Assembly (NCBI GenBank): GCA_030998225.1
Contig: JAPYXD010000704.1
Location: forward strand, 6,014,001-6,078,000
DNA length: 64,000 nt
Reading direction: 5' to 3'
Source: Diplolepis rosae
Taxonomy: Eukaryota > Arthropoda > Insecta > Hymenoptera > Diplolepididae
The position numbers were made by a program, and so were the translations under genes. Shown one piece after another: positions 11,870-23,251 of the stretch. Below the pieces are notes generated by a model that saw only the letters and a program-made list of their open reading frames with translations, was not told the DNA's origin and searched no databases. Numbering within the stretch: position 1 is the first letter of the stretch; every line of letters starts with the position of its first letter.

Positions 11870-12500
11870 TTTACCTAGGCACTGATTCTCTCTCCACACT
11901 AACGGAAGTGGGCGAAGCATCTTCTCGCCGCTTTCCGTTGGGAAGAAGGCGAGGCATTCCTCTCGTGGTTCTCCCTTTCCCTCTCTCCCTGAACGGGGCG
12001 AAGCATTCTTCTCGTCGTTCACCCTTTCTCTCTTTACACTGACGGTGGCGAGGCAAAGCATCTTCTCAACAACATTGCTTTACTCTCAGCTGTAACGGAA
12101 AAACGAGGTTCCGCGGCTGAGGAATCTATTTCTTATTCTTCTTTTTCTCACTTCTTCTTCGTACAGCGTTAGCACTGACTACTACACAAGACCGATAAAA
12201 TCAAAATGGCCGGGACTAGTCGCCAATTTGCGCCCGCTTCGTACAACTAGCGCAGCAAACAACTACAATAACTACTAGATTAGATTCCAATGTACGCATA
12301 AAAACTCGTATCCGCACCACAGACACATAAAATAGAATATGTGCCAATGCACACAATTCGGGACATTGCGAGACTCGCGACAATGCTCGCAGGACTGATC
12401 GCGCCTCGGATTCGTCTCGGCTTTGTCTCGACTTCGTCTCGGCTTTGCCTCAGCTACGCCTTGCTTTCGATCTCCTGCGAACATTGTCGCTCGTCACGCA
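11870..12500. other. GC-richer stretch with imperfect internal repeats, no assigned gene
   Basis: Short repeated blocks such as GAAGCATTCTTCTCGTCG/GAAGCATCTTCTCGCCG (11910-12070) and TCGTCTCGGCTTTG-like units (12405-12460). ORFs exist on both strands but look like by-products of the repeats. The stretch may be part of a retroelement whose family I cannot name. Confidence 0.3.
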
Positions 12501-12569
12501 ATCACCCTCATTGTGTGCCTAGGCACATAATATACTATTTTCAAACTTTACATGTAAAAATAATTTGAA

Positions 12570-13158
12570 ACAAAAAAAATTCAAATTGTGGTATTTGCGA
12601 CTTACAATGTGAAAAAATGATACGTCATTTCAAATCAGGAATTGTTAGCTTTTCAATGACTAGTTTCGAAAAAGTGATCTTGGTATAAATTACATTTTAA
12701 GACACGAAACTTTGGCATCCGGAGCCGAATATTGTTATAAGTTCCTAGAGCATAACTGTAGCGCTTAAAAGCAGTCACTACGGGTTTTTGAGCCTGGAAG
12801 GTTGTAAATGCTCTTGATTTGCGCATATATTTAGTAGACTATTTACGTAAACTTTATACTACGTTGGGCTTAAAAAATATTTCATTGTAAAGGTGATATC
12901 GTATTAAGTTATAAATGTCAAATCTCAACTATTGTGATTTTGGATCATTTAAATTGAGTTTTTGTTCTTGTGAGACCTTTTTGTAAGTCAATTTATGTAA
13001 AGCTATTGTTTCAAAAGCGCTTTGTAAGCATTTTTCATATTATAAGTATTAACTTCTTTCTTATTTTTCTAAGAAATAAAAATGACTTTCCAATACTTTT
13101 TTTCTGTTGATTCCGTTTCTTTGCTCGATATAGATTTAAGCCCATATGCGAACAAGTA
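12570..13158. other. AT-rich non-coding stretch
   Basis: No ORF, repeat or signal that I can support. Confidence 0.5.
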
Positions 13159-13160
13159 TT

Positions 13161-13995
13161 ACACAGGGTGGGCCATCTAACAGTTGGAATTTGAATCGGC
13201 TATAAAAGAAAACTTATGGATATTTTTTCCAAAGCATGGTTTTATTCGAAAGATTGAACCTTTCTATTTAAGAATGAAACACAACATCATTCAAATGACT
13301 GTAATGGCTGGCCTTACAGTACCCCATTCGATCAACCCAATTTTACAGTACATTTTCGATTTTTTGAGCAAGAGATCAATAAGGTCAATAAGCAAAATTG
13401 TCGCATTTGGGGTTCAAAAAATCCAAACGTCATTATTGAGAAGCCAATGCACCCACAACGAGTGACTGTTTGATGCGGATTTTGGTATGGTGGCATCATT
13501 GGGCCAGTTTTCTTCGAGAATGAGCATGGAGTCACCGTTACGGTCAATGGCGAGCGTTACCGTGCCATACTCAACTAATTTTTGTTTCCAAAAATTGAGG
13601 AGGATGACATGGATGACATTTTATTTCAACAAGATGGGGCCATTTGCCACACAGCCATCGTAACAATCGATATTTTGCGCACCGTTTTCGAAACTCGAAT
13701 AATCAGCCGAAATTCTGATGTCAATTGGCCACCTTGAAGCTATGATTTGACCCCGTTGGACTATTTTTTGTGGGAAGCCGTTAAGGATAAGTGTTACACT
13801 AACCATCCAGAGACGTGTGGAGCTTCGAAACACGAAATCGAAGTTGCCATTCATGGGATTGAAGCCCAAACAATAGAAAATAAACTGAAAAATTGGGTTC
13901 ATCGAATGAGGTACTGCAAGGCCAGATATGGCAGTCATTTGAATGATGTGGTGTTTTATTCTTAAATGGAAATAAGCATCTGAAAAAAACCTTCC
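13161..13995 (+). mobile_element. Dead mariner-type element with an inverted duplication of its 3' end
   Basis: The right part (about 13390-13965) encodes a Tc1/mariner-type transposase C-terminal region. Recognisable stretches are QNCRIWGSKNPNVIIEKP, FQQDGAICHTA (with an Asp), and LTPLDYFLWEAVKDKCY (with the final Asp), ending RYGSHLNDVVFYS and TAA near 13965. At least three in-frame stops break it, for example at the VTV*CGFWYG and VNWPP*SYDL positions. The N-terminal half is missing. In its place lies an inverted copy of the 3' coding end: 13262-13364 is the reverse complement of about 13862-13974. The left border has ACACAGGGTGGGCC next to TA. Catalytic function is lost. Confidence 0.75.
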
Positions 13996-14544
13996 ATTCA
14001 TAAGCTGAAGTTTATAAATAGTTTATATTTATATTATATCATAGATATTGTTTGGTACTTGATAAACGAGAATGATTATAATATTTGTCTTAAGGAAACA
14101 AAATGTTCTCTTGCGATAAATGAATAATTACTTGCTTGAATTCAATATTCAATGAATTTAAAATATTATCTCTTTATAGGCATATACCAAGGTGTTACGG
14201 AATACTTTATCGCGCCAGAATTATATATTCATCTGTTTTATTTGAAAAATGTTCGCATTATGATGGACTAAAAATTGAACACGCCAAAAAAATCATATCG
14301 GCTTTTGAGAAATATTGAAAATGCTGAGAGAGAAGAACAAAAGAATTTCAAATATTGTTTTCTTATTTAGCGTTTTCAATATTTCTTAACAGTCGATATC
14401 ACTTTTATGGTGTGTTCAAATTTCAGTTTATGAAAGTTAAATATTTTCCGTAAAAACAGCTGAATATATACAGGCTTTTCACAAGCTCTGAAAAAATTCT
14501 TGCATTCACTACATAAGAAAGTTCCAAATTTTCTGTTTCAGCGT

Positions 14545-14610
14545 TGCAAGCGTGCGTGTGCGTGATTTCGACAAAAGCGTATCGTTCTATATATAAGTAT
14601 AGTATTGGGC
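14545..14610 (+). repeat. Dispersed repeat with TATATATAAGT (copy 2)
   Basis: Same arrangement as at 236-298: GCGTGCGTGTGCGTG, then a diverged ATTTCGACAAAAGCGTAT block and CTATATATAAGT. Confidence 0.5.
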
Positions 14611-14744
14611 TTATATATTTGAGGTAAGAATTATTTTTTACTCAAGAGAACCATACAACTGCAGGGAGAGAATTTTATCGATAATCGTTAGCGAATGTAG
14701 AGGCAAAATATGAATATGGTGGCGTTTCGGTATAATTTCGTCTA

Positions 14745-16392
14745 TTGGGTTGGCAACAAAGTCATTTCGTATTTTTCAGCTAGATGACTTTAGTCGTTCG
14801 AAGTCGTTCTTCTCCATTGCAAACTCCAGACCGTATATGGTATTTGACAGCTAGCGTTTCATAGATTGTTCAGTAAAAAAAGGTTTCAAGTTTTGTTGTT
14901 TATATATTGTTTTGCATTGATATGGAGATTCCAGACGGTCATTTTTGTCACATTTTATTTTATTACTTCCGGAAAGGTAACAACGCAATTCAAGCTCGGA
15001 AAAAGTTGTATGGTGTTTATGGTGAAGAATCATTAACAGAACGCCAGTACCAGAAATGGTTTGCTCGTTTTCATTCCGGAGATTTTGACCTCAAAGATGT
15101 ACCACGTTCTAGACGCCCAATTGAAGTTGACGAAGACAAAATAAAAGCAATGATGGAAAATAACCAGCGTAGTACGACACAAGAGATTGCAGAGAAGCTT
15201 AACATATCACATACATGCGTTGAAAGTAGGGTGACCATCCATCCGGATTTTCCTGAACATGGCCTCTTTTTAGGGCTTGTGTGAGTTGTCCTACAGGATT
15301 TTTGACTTTGTCCGGATTTTCAAAATGACAAATTTTTACTTTGTAATCAACTTTTGGATCCTTTTTTGTACAAAATTTTACCATTCAATGTCATCTAACG
15401 ATTTCTTCGTCAATTGGCAAGTCTCAACAACTCTAAAATAATCTTTTAACTCAATAGATTATTAAGTAAAATGCATCAGGGTTCAAAAATAAAACTATAA
15501 GATGTTAAGCGTTGATAACATCAAATAAATTAGTCACTTTTCTGTCCTATCTTGTCTTCTTTTCCAAACTTTTCTGTCCTACTTTGTCCTCACTTTTCAA
15601 ACCTTTTTGTCTACTTTTCGAAAATCAATTATGGTCACCCTACTTGAAAAACATTTAAAACAACTTGGTTACGTTAATAAGCTCGATATTTGAGTTCCTC
15701 ACAAATTGAACGGAAATTAACTCACCAAACGAATTTCCATTCGCGATTCACTGCTGAAACGTAACAAGACTGATCTATTTTTAAAGCGAATCATAACGGG
15801 CGTTGTAAAATGGGTTGTTTACGATAACGTCGTTTGAGAAAGATCATGCAGTAGGCGAGATGAGCTTGCTCAAAGGTATTGTTTATTTTGAGCTTCTCTC
15901 GAGCAACGAAACTATCAATTCGAACGTCTACTGTCGCCAGCTAATGAAATTGGACAAAAGAAATCAAGGAAAAACGGCTAGAACTGGCAACTCGTAAGGG
16001 CGTTATCTTCCATCAAGATAATGCCAGACCACATTCATCTTTGGTCACTCGGAAAAAATTATTGATGTTAGGCTGGTAAGTGATGCCTCATCCACCGTAT
16101 AGTCCTGACCTTGCACAAGCCGATCATCATTTATTCCGTTCACTTCAAAACCATTCAAATGGAAAAACATTCGATTGAGATGAGGCTGTCAAAAGTGCGT
16201 TGATTCAGTTTCTTGCCTCTAAGAAGCAAACTTTCTATGAAAGCGGAATTACGAAGCTGACTGAAAAATGGCAAAAGGTCATCAAACAAAATGGTCAATA
16301 CATAATTGATTAATGTTTGTTAATTGTATTAATAAACTTGCTTTGAAAATCATGAAATAAAACGAAATGACTTTGTAATAATTTCATTATAC
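14745..16392 (+). mobile_element. Dead mariner (mellifera-like) carrying a nested MITE
   Basis: The left end TTGGGTTGGCAACAAAGTCA after a TA and the right-end ACGAAATGACTTTGT are inverted partners, though the right terminus is decayed. The reading frame from about 14907 shows the paired helix-turn-helix N-terminus of mariner transposases (RKLYGVYGEESLTERQYQKW, then LKDVPRSRRP, then IAEKLNISHTCVE). It is interrupted by the 418-bp insert at 15226-15643 and resumes as KHLKQLGYVNKLD. The first catalytic Asp position is changed (ITGVVKWVVYDN, Val where Asp is expected), while HQDNARPH-like and YSPD-like positions can still be traced in shifted frames. Several stops and frameshifts make it inactive. 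Confidence 0.85.
15226..15643. mobile_element. 418-bp MITE inserted in mariner, 6-bp target duplication
   Basis: The ends GTAGGGTGACCAT and ATGGTCACCCTAC are inverted copies, and TTGAAA is duplicated on both sides (15220-15225 and 15644-15649). Removing the insert and one TTGAAA restores the mariner frame around HTCVE-KHLKQ. Inside are T/C-rich blocks (TTTCTGTCCTACTTTGTCC) with no ORF. The terminal sequence and a 6-bp duplication do not let me name the superfamily. Confidence 0.8.
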
Positions 16393-16781
16393 CTAACTTC
16401 ATAACTTCGTTCTTTGATTCAATTAAAATTTTCTCAACTCTGTAACTCTTATACTTTGAAACTTGTATTATCCAATTATCTTAGAAATGTCATGAAAAAC
16501 CGCGTATTCTTCCAAATTTCTAATTTCTAACGAACCAATACACCTCCCGAGAAACCGCATTTCGGCTTTAAACTTCGCGGGCAGTTGGTTCCAGCTTAAA
16601 GTCGCGTACGACTCTTCCGTCGTACGTTCGCCCGGGACTCCCATCCGCGGAAGCACGTCCGTCAGGCAGGCTGGCTTGCCGCGCCAGCCACGAAAGAATA
16701 AGAAGATTCCTCCCCCAGTCGACGCGAACAGCCAAATCCACCCAAGACGCAGGACTGCGGGTGTAAGCCCCGATGCGATTT

Positions 16782-18916
16782 CTACTGGCTCCCATTGTTG
16801 CCGCGCTCTGCACGCCCATCGAGCTCCCTCGTCGTTATCAACAGGGTGACGAATGACTCGATAAGCATCCATATCTGTTCAGACTGGAGCATGAGAGAGA
16901 CCATCGTGTCAGGAGTGAGTTGTGCGCCCACTGCCCGACCGACAGCCTCCCTTTCCGCGCCCCACCTGGCGCAGACAAAGAGTGTGTGCTCTGCATTTTC
17001 CACAAGGGAACCGCAGAAGCGGCACGACTCATCATCTCTTTTCTTGAAGCGCTTCAGGTACGCATTAAAGCAACCATGGACCGAAAGCGCTTGCGCCAGG
17101 TAAAAGCCGACTTGACCGTGCTTTCTATCCAGCCAGGTGGCTAGCTCCGGGATCAGACGGTGTGTCCATCTCCCGGTTTGGTCACCATGCCATCTCGTCT
17201 GCCATTTCTCGACGAGTCTGCGCCTTCCATCCTTGCGGATGGCCTCCTTCGCGCGAGCGATTTCCTGCAGGTCCGCGCAGGTAAGCTCCTTGCGAATCTG
17301 AAAGGTCTCCTGCCTTTCCTCCGCCAATAAATCTATTGGCGGGACGCTCGCCAGGACCAGCACAGCCGAGAGACCGTTCTCGCCAACCATGTGACCCTGT
17401 AGTCTTTGTAGGATCATTTCCTCCAGAAGTTTCCCCATAGTATCCAATAAACATATTGGTCTATACGATGAGGCATCCCCTAGAAGTTTGTTGCCCTTCC
17501 TCAGCAGGACCAACCTCTGCTTCTTCCAGTCTGCGAAGAACCTCCCCTCCCGAAGACAGGAGTTAAAGACTTCTAGGAGGATTTCCGGGTATACCCCGAC
17601 CACCTCTTTAAGGATCTCGTTCGGCAACCCATCGATCCCCGGCGCTGTGTTTGCCTTGAGCCTTCTACCCGCTCTCTTTAGTTCTTCGAGAGTGAAGAGT
17701 TTTTCGCTCCGGACCACGCAGGAACTTCGGTTCTGTCTTTGGAATGGCTCTACATGCGGGAACAAGCTTCGCACGATGTACTTGACTCGATCGGCATTAT
17801 CCAGGCCCGGGGTCTTTCTTCTAGTCACCAATCTTTTAGTGACTATTTTGAAGGTGAGACCCCATGGATCCTTCTCGACTTCTCCGATCAAGTCTTTCCA
17901 ACACTGAAGTCGGCTTTTCTTTATGCCTTGCCTCAGAGCTGATTTTGCTTTTTTCCATGCCTCGCGCAGCAGAGGATCACCCTTCGAGCGGGTAAAACTC
18001 CGCCGCGCTGTAAGGCACTTTCGACGCAGGACGGACAACTGGTCGTTCCACCAGTACATCGAGTCCCCGGTACGCCTGTGCCCGCTGCGAGGCATGGAGT
18101 GGTCACATGATGCGACGACTTTTCGCCTCGCCGCCCGCACAGTGTCCTCCAACGACTCAGCAGACCTTGCCCAACCAAGCTCATCTATGAGCCTGGTTTC
18201 TTCGAGATGTTCGCGAAGCTTGTCTTTGCTGAGTCGTTTTGTGTTCCAGGAGGGGCGCCTTACCTTGCCGCCCCTTCCCGTATTCACTGGGTGACTCCGT
18301 TCCTGGATGCTAAACTCAATGCACTGATGGTCACTCAATGTTATTGCATCGAGGACGCACCAGTCGCCTATCCTTGAGGCAAGACGGGGCGCGGCAATCG
18401 TGAGGTCGATAATTGACCCCCCCCCGCTCCTCGTCTGAACGTAAGATCCCTGTCCCGATTCAATACAATCAGGTCATTCCTGGCGACCATCTCACCGACC
18501 AAGATTCCCCTCCTGTCCAGACGGGCTTCTCCCCACTCGGGCGACTTACTATTGAAGTCGCCCGCAATAAGGGACCGCCCACTAGCCTCTTTGAGGCTTT
18601 CCTCAAGGAGGAGGATCTGGGTCTCAAAGATCTCGAAGGGATCGCTGGGGGAGAAGTAGCAGCTGTACACACGTACCCCCGCCACCTCCACCCAAACAAA
18701 CCCCGCGTCGGTCTCCAGGAAATCCCCGATGGTCAAATCGGGGCTACAAACAAGGATCCCAGCCCTCCGTGATGCATCCTGGTACCAAGCAGAGTTTTCA
18801 GACCATTTGTGTTGCTCACTAATGAGCAACACATCGGCCCCCCTCTCCTTGGCAGTCTGCATCAGAAGGTTCTGGGCTTCCTTCCCTCTTCCGAGGTTGA
18901 GCTGTAGAAACTTCAC
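16782..18916 (-). pseudogene. LINE ORF2: AP-type endonuclease, truncated reverse transcriptase, C-terminal zinc finger
   Basis: The first part (18916-18368) is an endonuclease of the exonuclease-endonuclease-phosphatase type: it begins KFLQLNLGRG and has LLISEQH and LIAGDFNSKSPEWG. At a run of nine C (plus strand, 18417-18425) the frame shifts by one, and the rest of the endonuclease (ending LSDHQCIEFSI) continues in the second frame. Reverse-transcriptase motifs follow: KANTAPGIDGLPNEILKEV and SSYRPICLLDTMGKLLE. The frame then jumps from HMVGENGLS straight to LASVPPIDLLAEER. The palm motif with the catalytic Asp pair and the thumb are absent, yet the frame stays open. The C-terminus has CRFCGSLVENAEHTLFVC. 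No in-frame ATG lies at the ORF1/ORF2 overlap; 18916 is a GTG. Catalytically dead. Confidence 0.85.
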
Positions 18917-19746
18917 TTTCCATCCCTCAACCTCTGGAGCTCCGCCCTGAATATTGGGCAGGAACCGCTCCCCGAAGCATGGGCGACATCTTTTTCGCCC
19001 CTATCAGTACAAGTCAGGTACCGAGGGGGAGCCTTGCACTCCTTGGCCTCGTGTGACGCGCCCCCACACCTCCAGCAGGCATCCTTCCTGCCTGGAAGCG
19101 AGCAGCCACGCGACACATGGCCGTATCCCTGGCACCTGAAGCACCGGGCAACCTCGACATGCTCTCGGATGCGGCAGTTTACCCACCCCACCCTTAGCTT
19201 ACCGAGCCCGAGCAAGCTCCAAGCTTCCGCCTCGGTTAAACGGACCACCGCAGTCTGCACACCGCCAAAGCGCTTGTACAGCCTGCACTGGTCCCCGAGG
19301 TCTGGCTTGCCCAGCGCGATGCACAGCGCGGCAACAACCTCTTCCCTTGTGACGGTCTCGTCGAGGTCCCTAACTTCGAGGGTCCTCTTCGAAACCAAAG
19401 ACTTAACGTTGGCCTTCTCTCCGACCGCCTGATCGAGCGCCTTCTCGAAGGCTGAAACCTCGCCACCCTTCTTCAGGACCAGAAAGATCTCCTCCCTCCT
19501 GGTTCTTCGGATGGAGAGGACCTCCGCTCCCGAATTTTGGGGGTTAACCTTCGCCTTCATGGCTTTCAGGATTTCGGCGTAGGACTCGCCGTCCTTCGCC
19601 GACACCCTGATAGCATCACCCGACCTGGCAGTCGGAGAGCGCCTCAGCATCTTCTCCTTTGCTTTATGTTCCTGCGCAGAAGGCACAGGAACCTCTTTCT
19701 TCTTTTTCTCTTTTTTTTCTTTTTTTTCTTTTACACCAGCTTCCAT
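18913..19746 (-). CDS. LINE ORF1, gag-like nucleic-acid-binding protein
   Basis: A 277-aa frame starting MEAGVKEKKEKKEKKKKE (a very lysine-rich N-terminus). It ends with zinc knuckles: CFRCQGYGHVSRGC and CWRCGGASHEAKEC are both CX2CX4HX4C, and a third unit is degenerate (one Cys before TDRGEKDVAH...C). In R1-group elements this protein coats the RNA. The frame is intact and its stop (TGA, 18915-18913) overlaps the start region of ORF2 by a few bases, as usual for such pairs. It is upstream of a dead ORF2, so mobilisation would need help from another element. Confidence 0.85.
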   Translation of the reverse strand: MEAGVKEKKEKKEKKKKEVPVPSAQEHKAKEKMLRRSPTARSGDAIRVSAKDGESYAEILKAMKAKVNPQNSGAEVLSIRRTRREEIFLVLKKGGEVSAFEKALDQAVGEKANVKSLVSKRTLEVRDLDETVTREEVVAALCIALGKPDLGDQCRLYKRFGGVQTAVVRLTEAEAWSLLGLGKLRVGWVNCRIREHVEVARCFRCQGYGHVSRGCSLPGRKDACWRCGGASHEAKECKAPPRYLTCTDRGEKDVAHASGSGSCPIFRAELQRLRDGK

Positions 19747-19870
19747 TCCCCATCCTTTTGTGGGGTCTGGCCACTGGTGACCGCAGCGTAGGATGGCGAT
19801 GAGCCGCCCTTCCCTTTCTTCGGGAGCCGATCCTCAGGGGGGGAAGGTGCAACCCTCTTCCCCCCTTGGT

Positions 19871-22100
19871 ACTTTTTTGACTAAAATTAGCCATATTGGT
19901 TTTCCAGTGCACGATAATGTAATTTTAACTTCATAAATCGAAAGAGGAGACGCAAAAACATTATGTATACAAGGTTTGGTCATGATATATTCCCTTTTTC
20001 GCTTTGTCAACAAGGGCCAAAAATGAGTTAAAAAGTCTGTGATTTTGGGCATTAATTGGTTAATGTGACAAATCTACGAATGAAAACAACAATTCATGAA
20101 GTCAATTTATATTACTTTGAATTCAGGAAATATTTCTTAAATTTCAAAACACGTTTATTCATATCAATAATATCTTCTTTGACACAAATCTCTAACCTAC
20201 CATAGGCAATATAATTGTTGTTTGCATTCATTATTACTTAAAAAAATTGCATCTTAGGAGCAGATAATTATTTAATCTGTGACGCGGCCCTTTAACCAGG
20301 ACACAACCTTCGGCACTAAATTATTCAAAATAATAAAAAAAATAAAATAAAAAAATTTAATTTAATTCAGAGGGGGTGGTTTTTGATTAAAATGAAAAAA
20401 AATTATGCTAAAAATAGAAATCTAAAGATCAATCTAAATCAAATTAAAACTACAAATAAATTTCATGAAGTAAAATTCAAATTTACTCAAAAGAAATATA
20501 AAATTGGTGAAATTTTGAAGATCTGAAACAAAAAAAAATATTTTATCGGAGACAAAATGTATGAAATAACAAATATATTATGAAACAATTGAATAGCAAT
20601 ATAAGATTTCTAAGTTTAAAAAATTTGGGAGAGGTAAATCTAAAATTAAATAAATTATGATCTTTCGTCCGGTTTTTCCAAGACTGACGAAATAATGGAT
20701 TATACAATATCAAACGTAGATCCAAAAATAAACTAATTTAGGACAATCAACAAATTGGGGAGTAATTTAATAATTTAAGGAGGGTCGTAACAGCATAGGG
20801 TAAATTAACTGTTAAAATTAGTCAAAAGCACCAAAAATAATAAATTCACAATTTAGGAGGTTCAACATAGAACAGGGAAAAATAACATTTAAAATTCACA
20901 ATTCAGAAGGGTCGAAATAACACAAAGAAAATTAACATTTAAAATTCACAATTCAGGAGGGTCAAAATAACACAGGGGAAATCAAATATTTTTGAAGCCA
21001 AGGAAAATCTCTCAAAATTGTATGCCAATAACCTCAAGGCTAAAATTAACTCAAAACTACAAAAGGTCACACAAATTCAGAGACAATATTCCTTCTTTGA
21101 ATCAATGAAATAAATCTTTACCTCAATTGAAGAAGTAATACCAAAAATTACACAGGACAAAAATAGTCGGAGACACAATACAATAAAATACACTAGAATA
21201 ATATGTCCTATTGCTCTAGAAGCTGCTTGACGAAAGATCGTGAATTCCTTCTTCAATTTGCGTTGTTATTTTTCTTCGCAACCGAAAAAGTTTTAAAACA
21301 GTTGAAATGGAGCTTCTGATTGGGCAAGATTAGAAATTCTGATTTGCGTTGCTATGGGTAGATTTTCGCAGGAGAAAAAAAAATAATTGAAAGAATCAAT
21401 CAATAAAATCAATGCAGGAGCGTGACTAAAGTTGTGCAGTGCCCAACTGGAATAATCTCTTCTGAATTGGGATTTCATAGCTCGATCAATTCGGTCCATA
21501 AGATGGTAAATTATTGCCCGAAACATCCTCTCCGAAATATCTGCCAACCACAAGCTGGCTACTATGATTTTAGTGAAACATCCAAATTAGAATCATAGCA
21601 CACAGGAATGTTGACGGTGATATACGGGCACAGTGTCTATAGAGGTCCCTCTCGCATTGCCGGGGATCGTCAATAAACCTTCTAAAAAAATGAGTTCTTG
21701 AATTTTACTCCAAGGTAAATAAGTTATTGGGTGTCTCGAATTCGATGACAGCACAATCCCAATAGCATTCCAAGACCATCAATAAATAATGAGGTACGAC
21801 CAGAAGGATGGGAATAGGTTGGCCCGCTGCTTGAGGATCTGGCGGGAAGTCTTTTTGAATAAAATTTGAGTTTCTTCAAATTCACACAAGGCGTCCCAAA
21901 TGTTTCATGAAGTCCTTCAATGGCTTAAAATGTTTCACGATGGATCAGGATAATACTAGATAACTCAGGATAGCCCAGGATAATTCACGATAGCTCAGGA
22001 TATTACATAATAACATGAAAGGAAATACAGGCTGACTAAATTCTTAAATTTAAAGGGACTAAATTAAATAAATTGCAGTCTTGGAGATCCGCGCAGCTTC
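19871..22100. other. AT-rich non-coding stretch with local tandem repeats
   Basis: No supported gene. It includes the tandem repeat at 20760-20990, a GC-richer patch near 20280-20320, and a run of GATAACTCAGGATAGCCCAGG-like short units at 21945-22010. It might be a worn retroelement, but I see no pol motifs. Confidence 0.4.
20760..20990 (+). repeat. Imperfect ~50-bp tandem repeat
   Basis: About four units of AAAATTCACAATTCAGGAGG followed by GTCAAAATAACACAGGGAAA, with substitutions. The last two units are the most alike. Confidence 0.7.
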
Positions 22101-23190
22101 CAGATTTTTTTTTCAATAATAAAATATAGTTAATAATTTAGATTAAAAAATTCAATGAAATCATGAATTCTTGAAACTGACTGAATCTTGTGACTTGCAA
22201 AATGCGCAACTTTACAAATCCTACCAAAACTTATCTCCTTATTTCAAAGAAATATTTCTTCCAATTCACAATACGCTCATTACGAACAATGAATCGTATA
22301 TTAAAAATGGAAAACAAATTCACATGAACCAATGCAAATTTCTTTGAATTAATCCATTGTTTCTTTAAATATGCATCACATAATTTTACATCAAAGAATT
22401 TACTTCTTTTCCTTTTCATATTTCAAATTTCAAGCAGAGTTTTGGGTTTTCCTTTTTCCTACAGTTTGCAAATTTACGATATGTTTGAATGAATTAGTAT
22501 ACATGTATGAAGGAAAGGTATTTTCTCTATTAAAAAATGTTAAAACTAATGTTAATTTCATATCAAATTCTAACATTTCTACATTCTTATTATTTAGAAG
22601 TTTACCATCTATGGTATATGGCTCATGCTACTTTCTAAACAGAGAATACATTTTAGTTCATTTGTGTTCGCATGAACGTAGTACCGACGCAGCCTCTTAT
22701 GACCGATAGCTTAAGCTGTTTATAGTTTTCCGAAAGTGGCTAATCGCTAAGCTATATACTGCTTGTAATTGTACGCAGTTTTATGTATTTATCTACAAGA
22801 GAATGGTAAATAGAATTATTTGAAAAGGAATACGATTGCTGGCGATGAATTTTAATTGAAATTTCAAAGTACAAGGTTTATTATAATTACTGATGTTTTT
22901 CATAGTCTAGGCAAAATTTGGATATTTATATTGATGCAGCTGTGAATTTATCTTAAAAGGTTTTCGAATCTATATAATGTTTGAAGGAGGTATTGAAGTT
23001 TCAAAGTGTTTACAATAGTTTGAATAGCTTCGAGGAAAGCACAAAATAAAATAATGTAGAATTACAGATAATTACAAAAATTATAAAATAAAATATAACA
23101 TATAAAATGGGCGTAGGACGTTACATAAGATAACTTTTTTGCTTTACTGAGCTCTGACGTAGTGCTCTTATCTAGTGATGAGTTGGCCGC
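22101..23190. other. AT-rich non-coding stretch
   Basis: Only low-complexity open frames (for example 22371-22709, rich in F, Y and L), which I do not regard as genes. Confidence 0.4.
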
Positions 23191-23195
23191 TAATA

Positions 23196-23220
23196 TCTAT
23201 ATATGATTGCAATATATATG
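23196..23220 (+). promoter_or_regulatory. TATA-rich candidate promoter of the signal-peptide exon
   Basis: CTATATATGATTGCAATATATATGA lies 32-55 bp upstream of the ATG at 23252. The spacing would suit a TATA box with a very short 5' UTR. Evidence is positional only. Confidence 0.3.
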
Positions 23221-23251
23221 AGTCGTCGTAGGTACCCGTAAACAGACGAAA

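Larger units (their letters stand above)
16526..19870 (-). mobile_element. R1-like non-LTR retrotransposon (LINE), near full length but inactive
   Basis: A GC-rich block with ORF1 (gag-like, zinc knuckles) and ORF2 (endonuclease, reverse-transcriptase remnant, C-terminal zinc finger) on the minus strand. The 5' region (19747 to about 19870) is short. The 3' untranslated part (about 16526-16780) matches a second copy at 53084-53372. The domain order and CX2CX8HX4C C-terminal finger fit the R1 group. There are no 28S rRNA flanks, so it is not in the classical R1 site. Confidence 0.85.

Noticed and set aside
11771..12061. Minus-strand ORFs in the GC-richer block
   Set aside because: The block is made of short repeats (GAAGCATYCTTCTCG), which generate arginine/glutamate-rich frames on both strands.
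16468..16872. Minus-strand 134-aa ORF beyond the LINE ORF2 end
   Set aside because: Mostly 3' UTR read in another frame; the corresponding region of the second LINE copy (53084-53372) does not keep it open in the same way.
17488..18294. Several plus-strand ORFs opposite LINE ORF2
   Set aside because: GC-rich coding sequence gives long complementary frames; none shows a recognisable domain.
19537..19791. Plus-strand ORF over the LINE ORF1 with poly-Phe
   Set aside because: It is the complement of the AAG/AAA-rich lysine run of ORF1; no independent support.
20543..20725. Small minus-strand ORF in AT-rich DNA
   Set aside because: Length and composition expected by chance at this base composition.
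22371..22709. 112-aa plus-strand ORF with many F and L residues
   Set aside because: AT-driven low-complexity frame, no splice context or motif.
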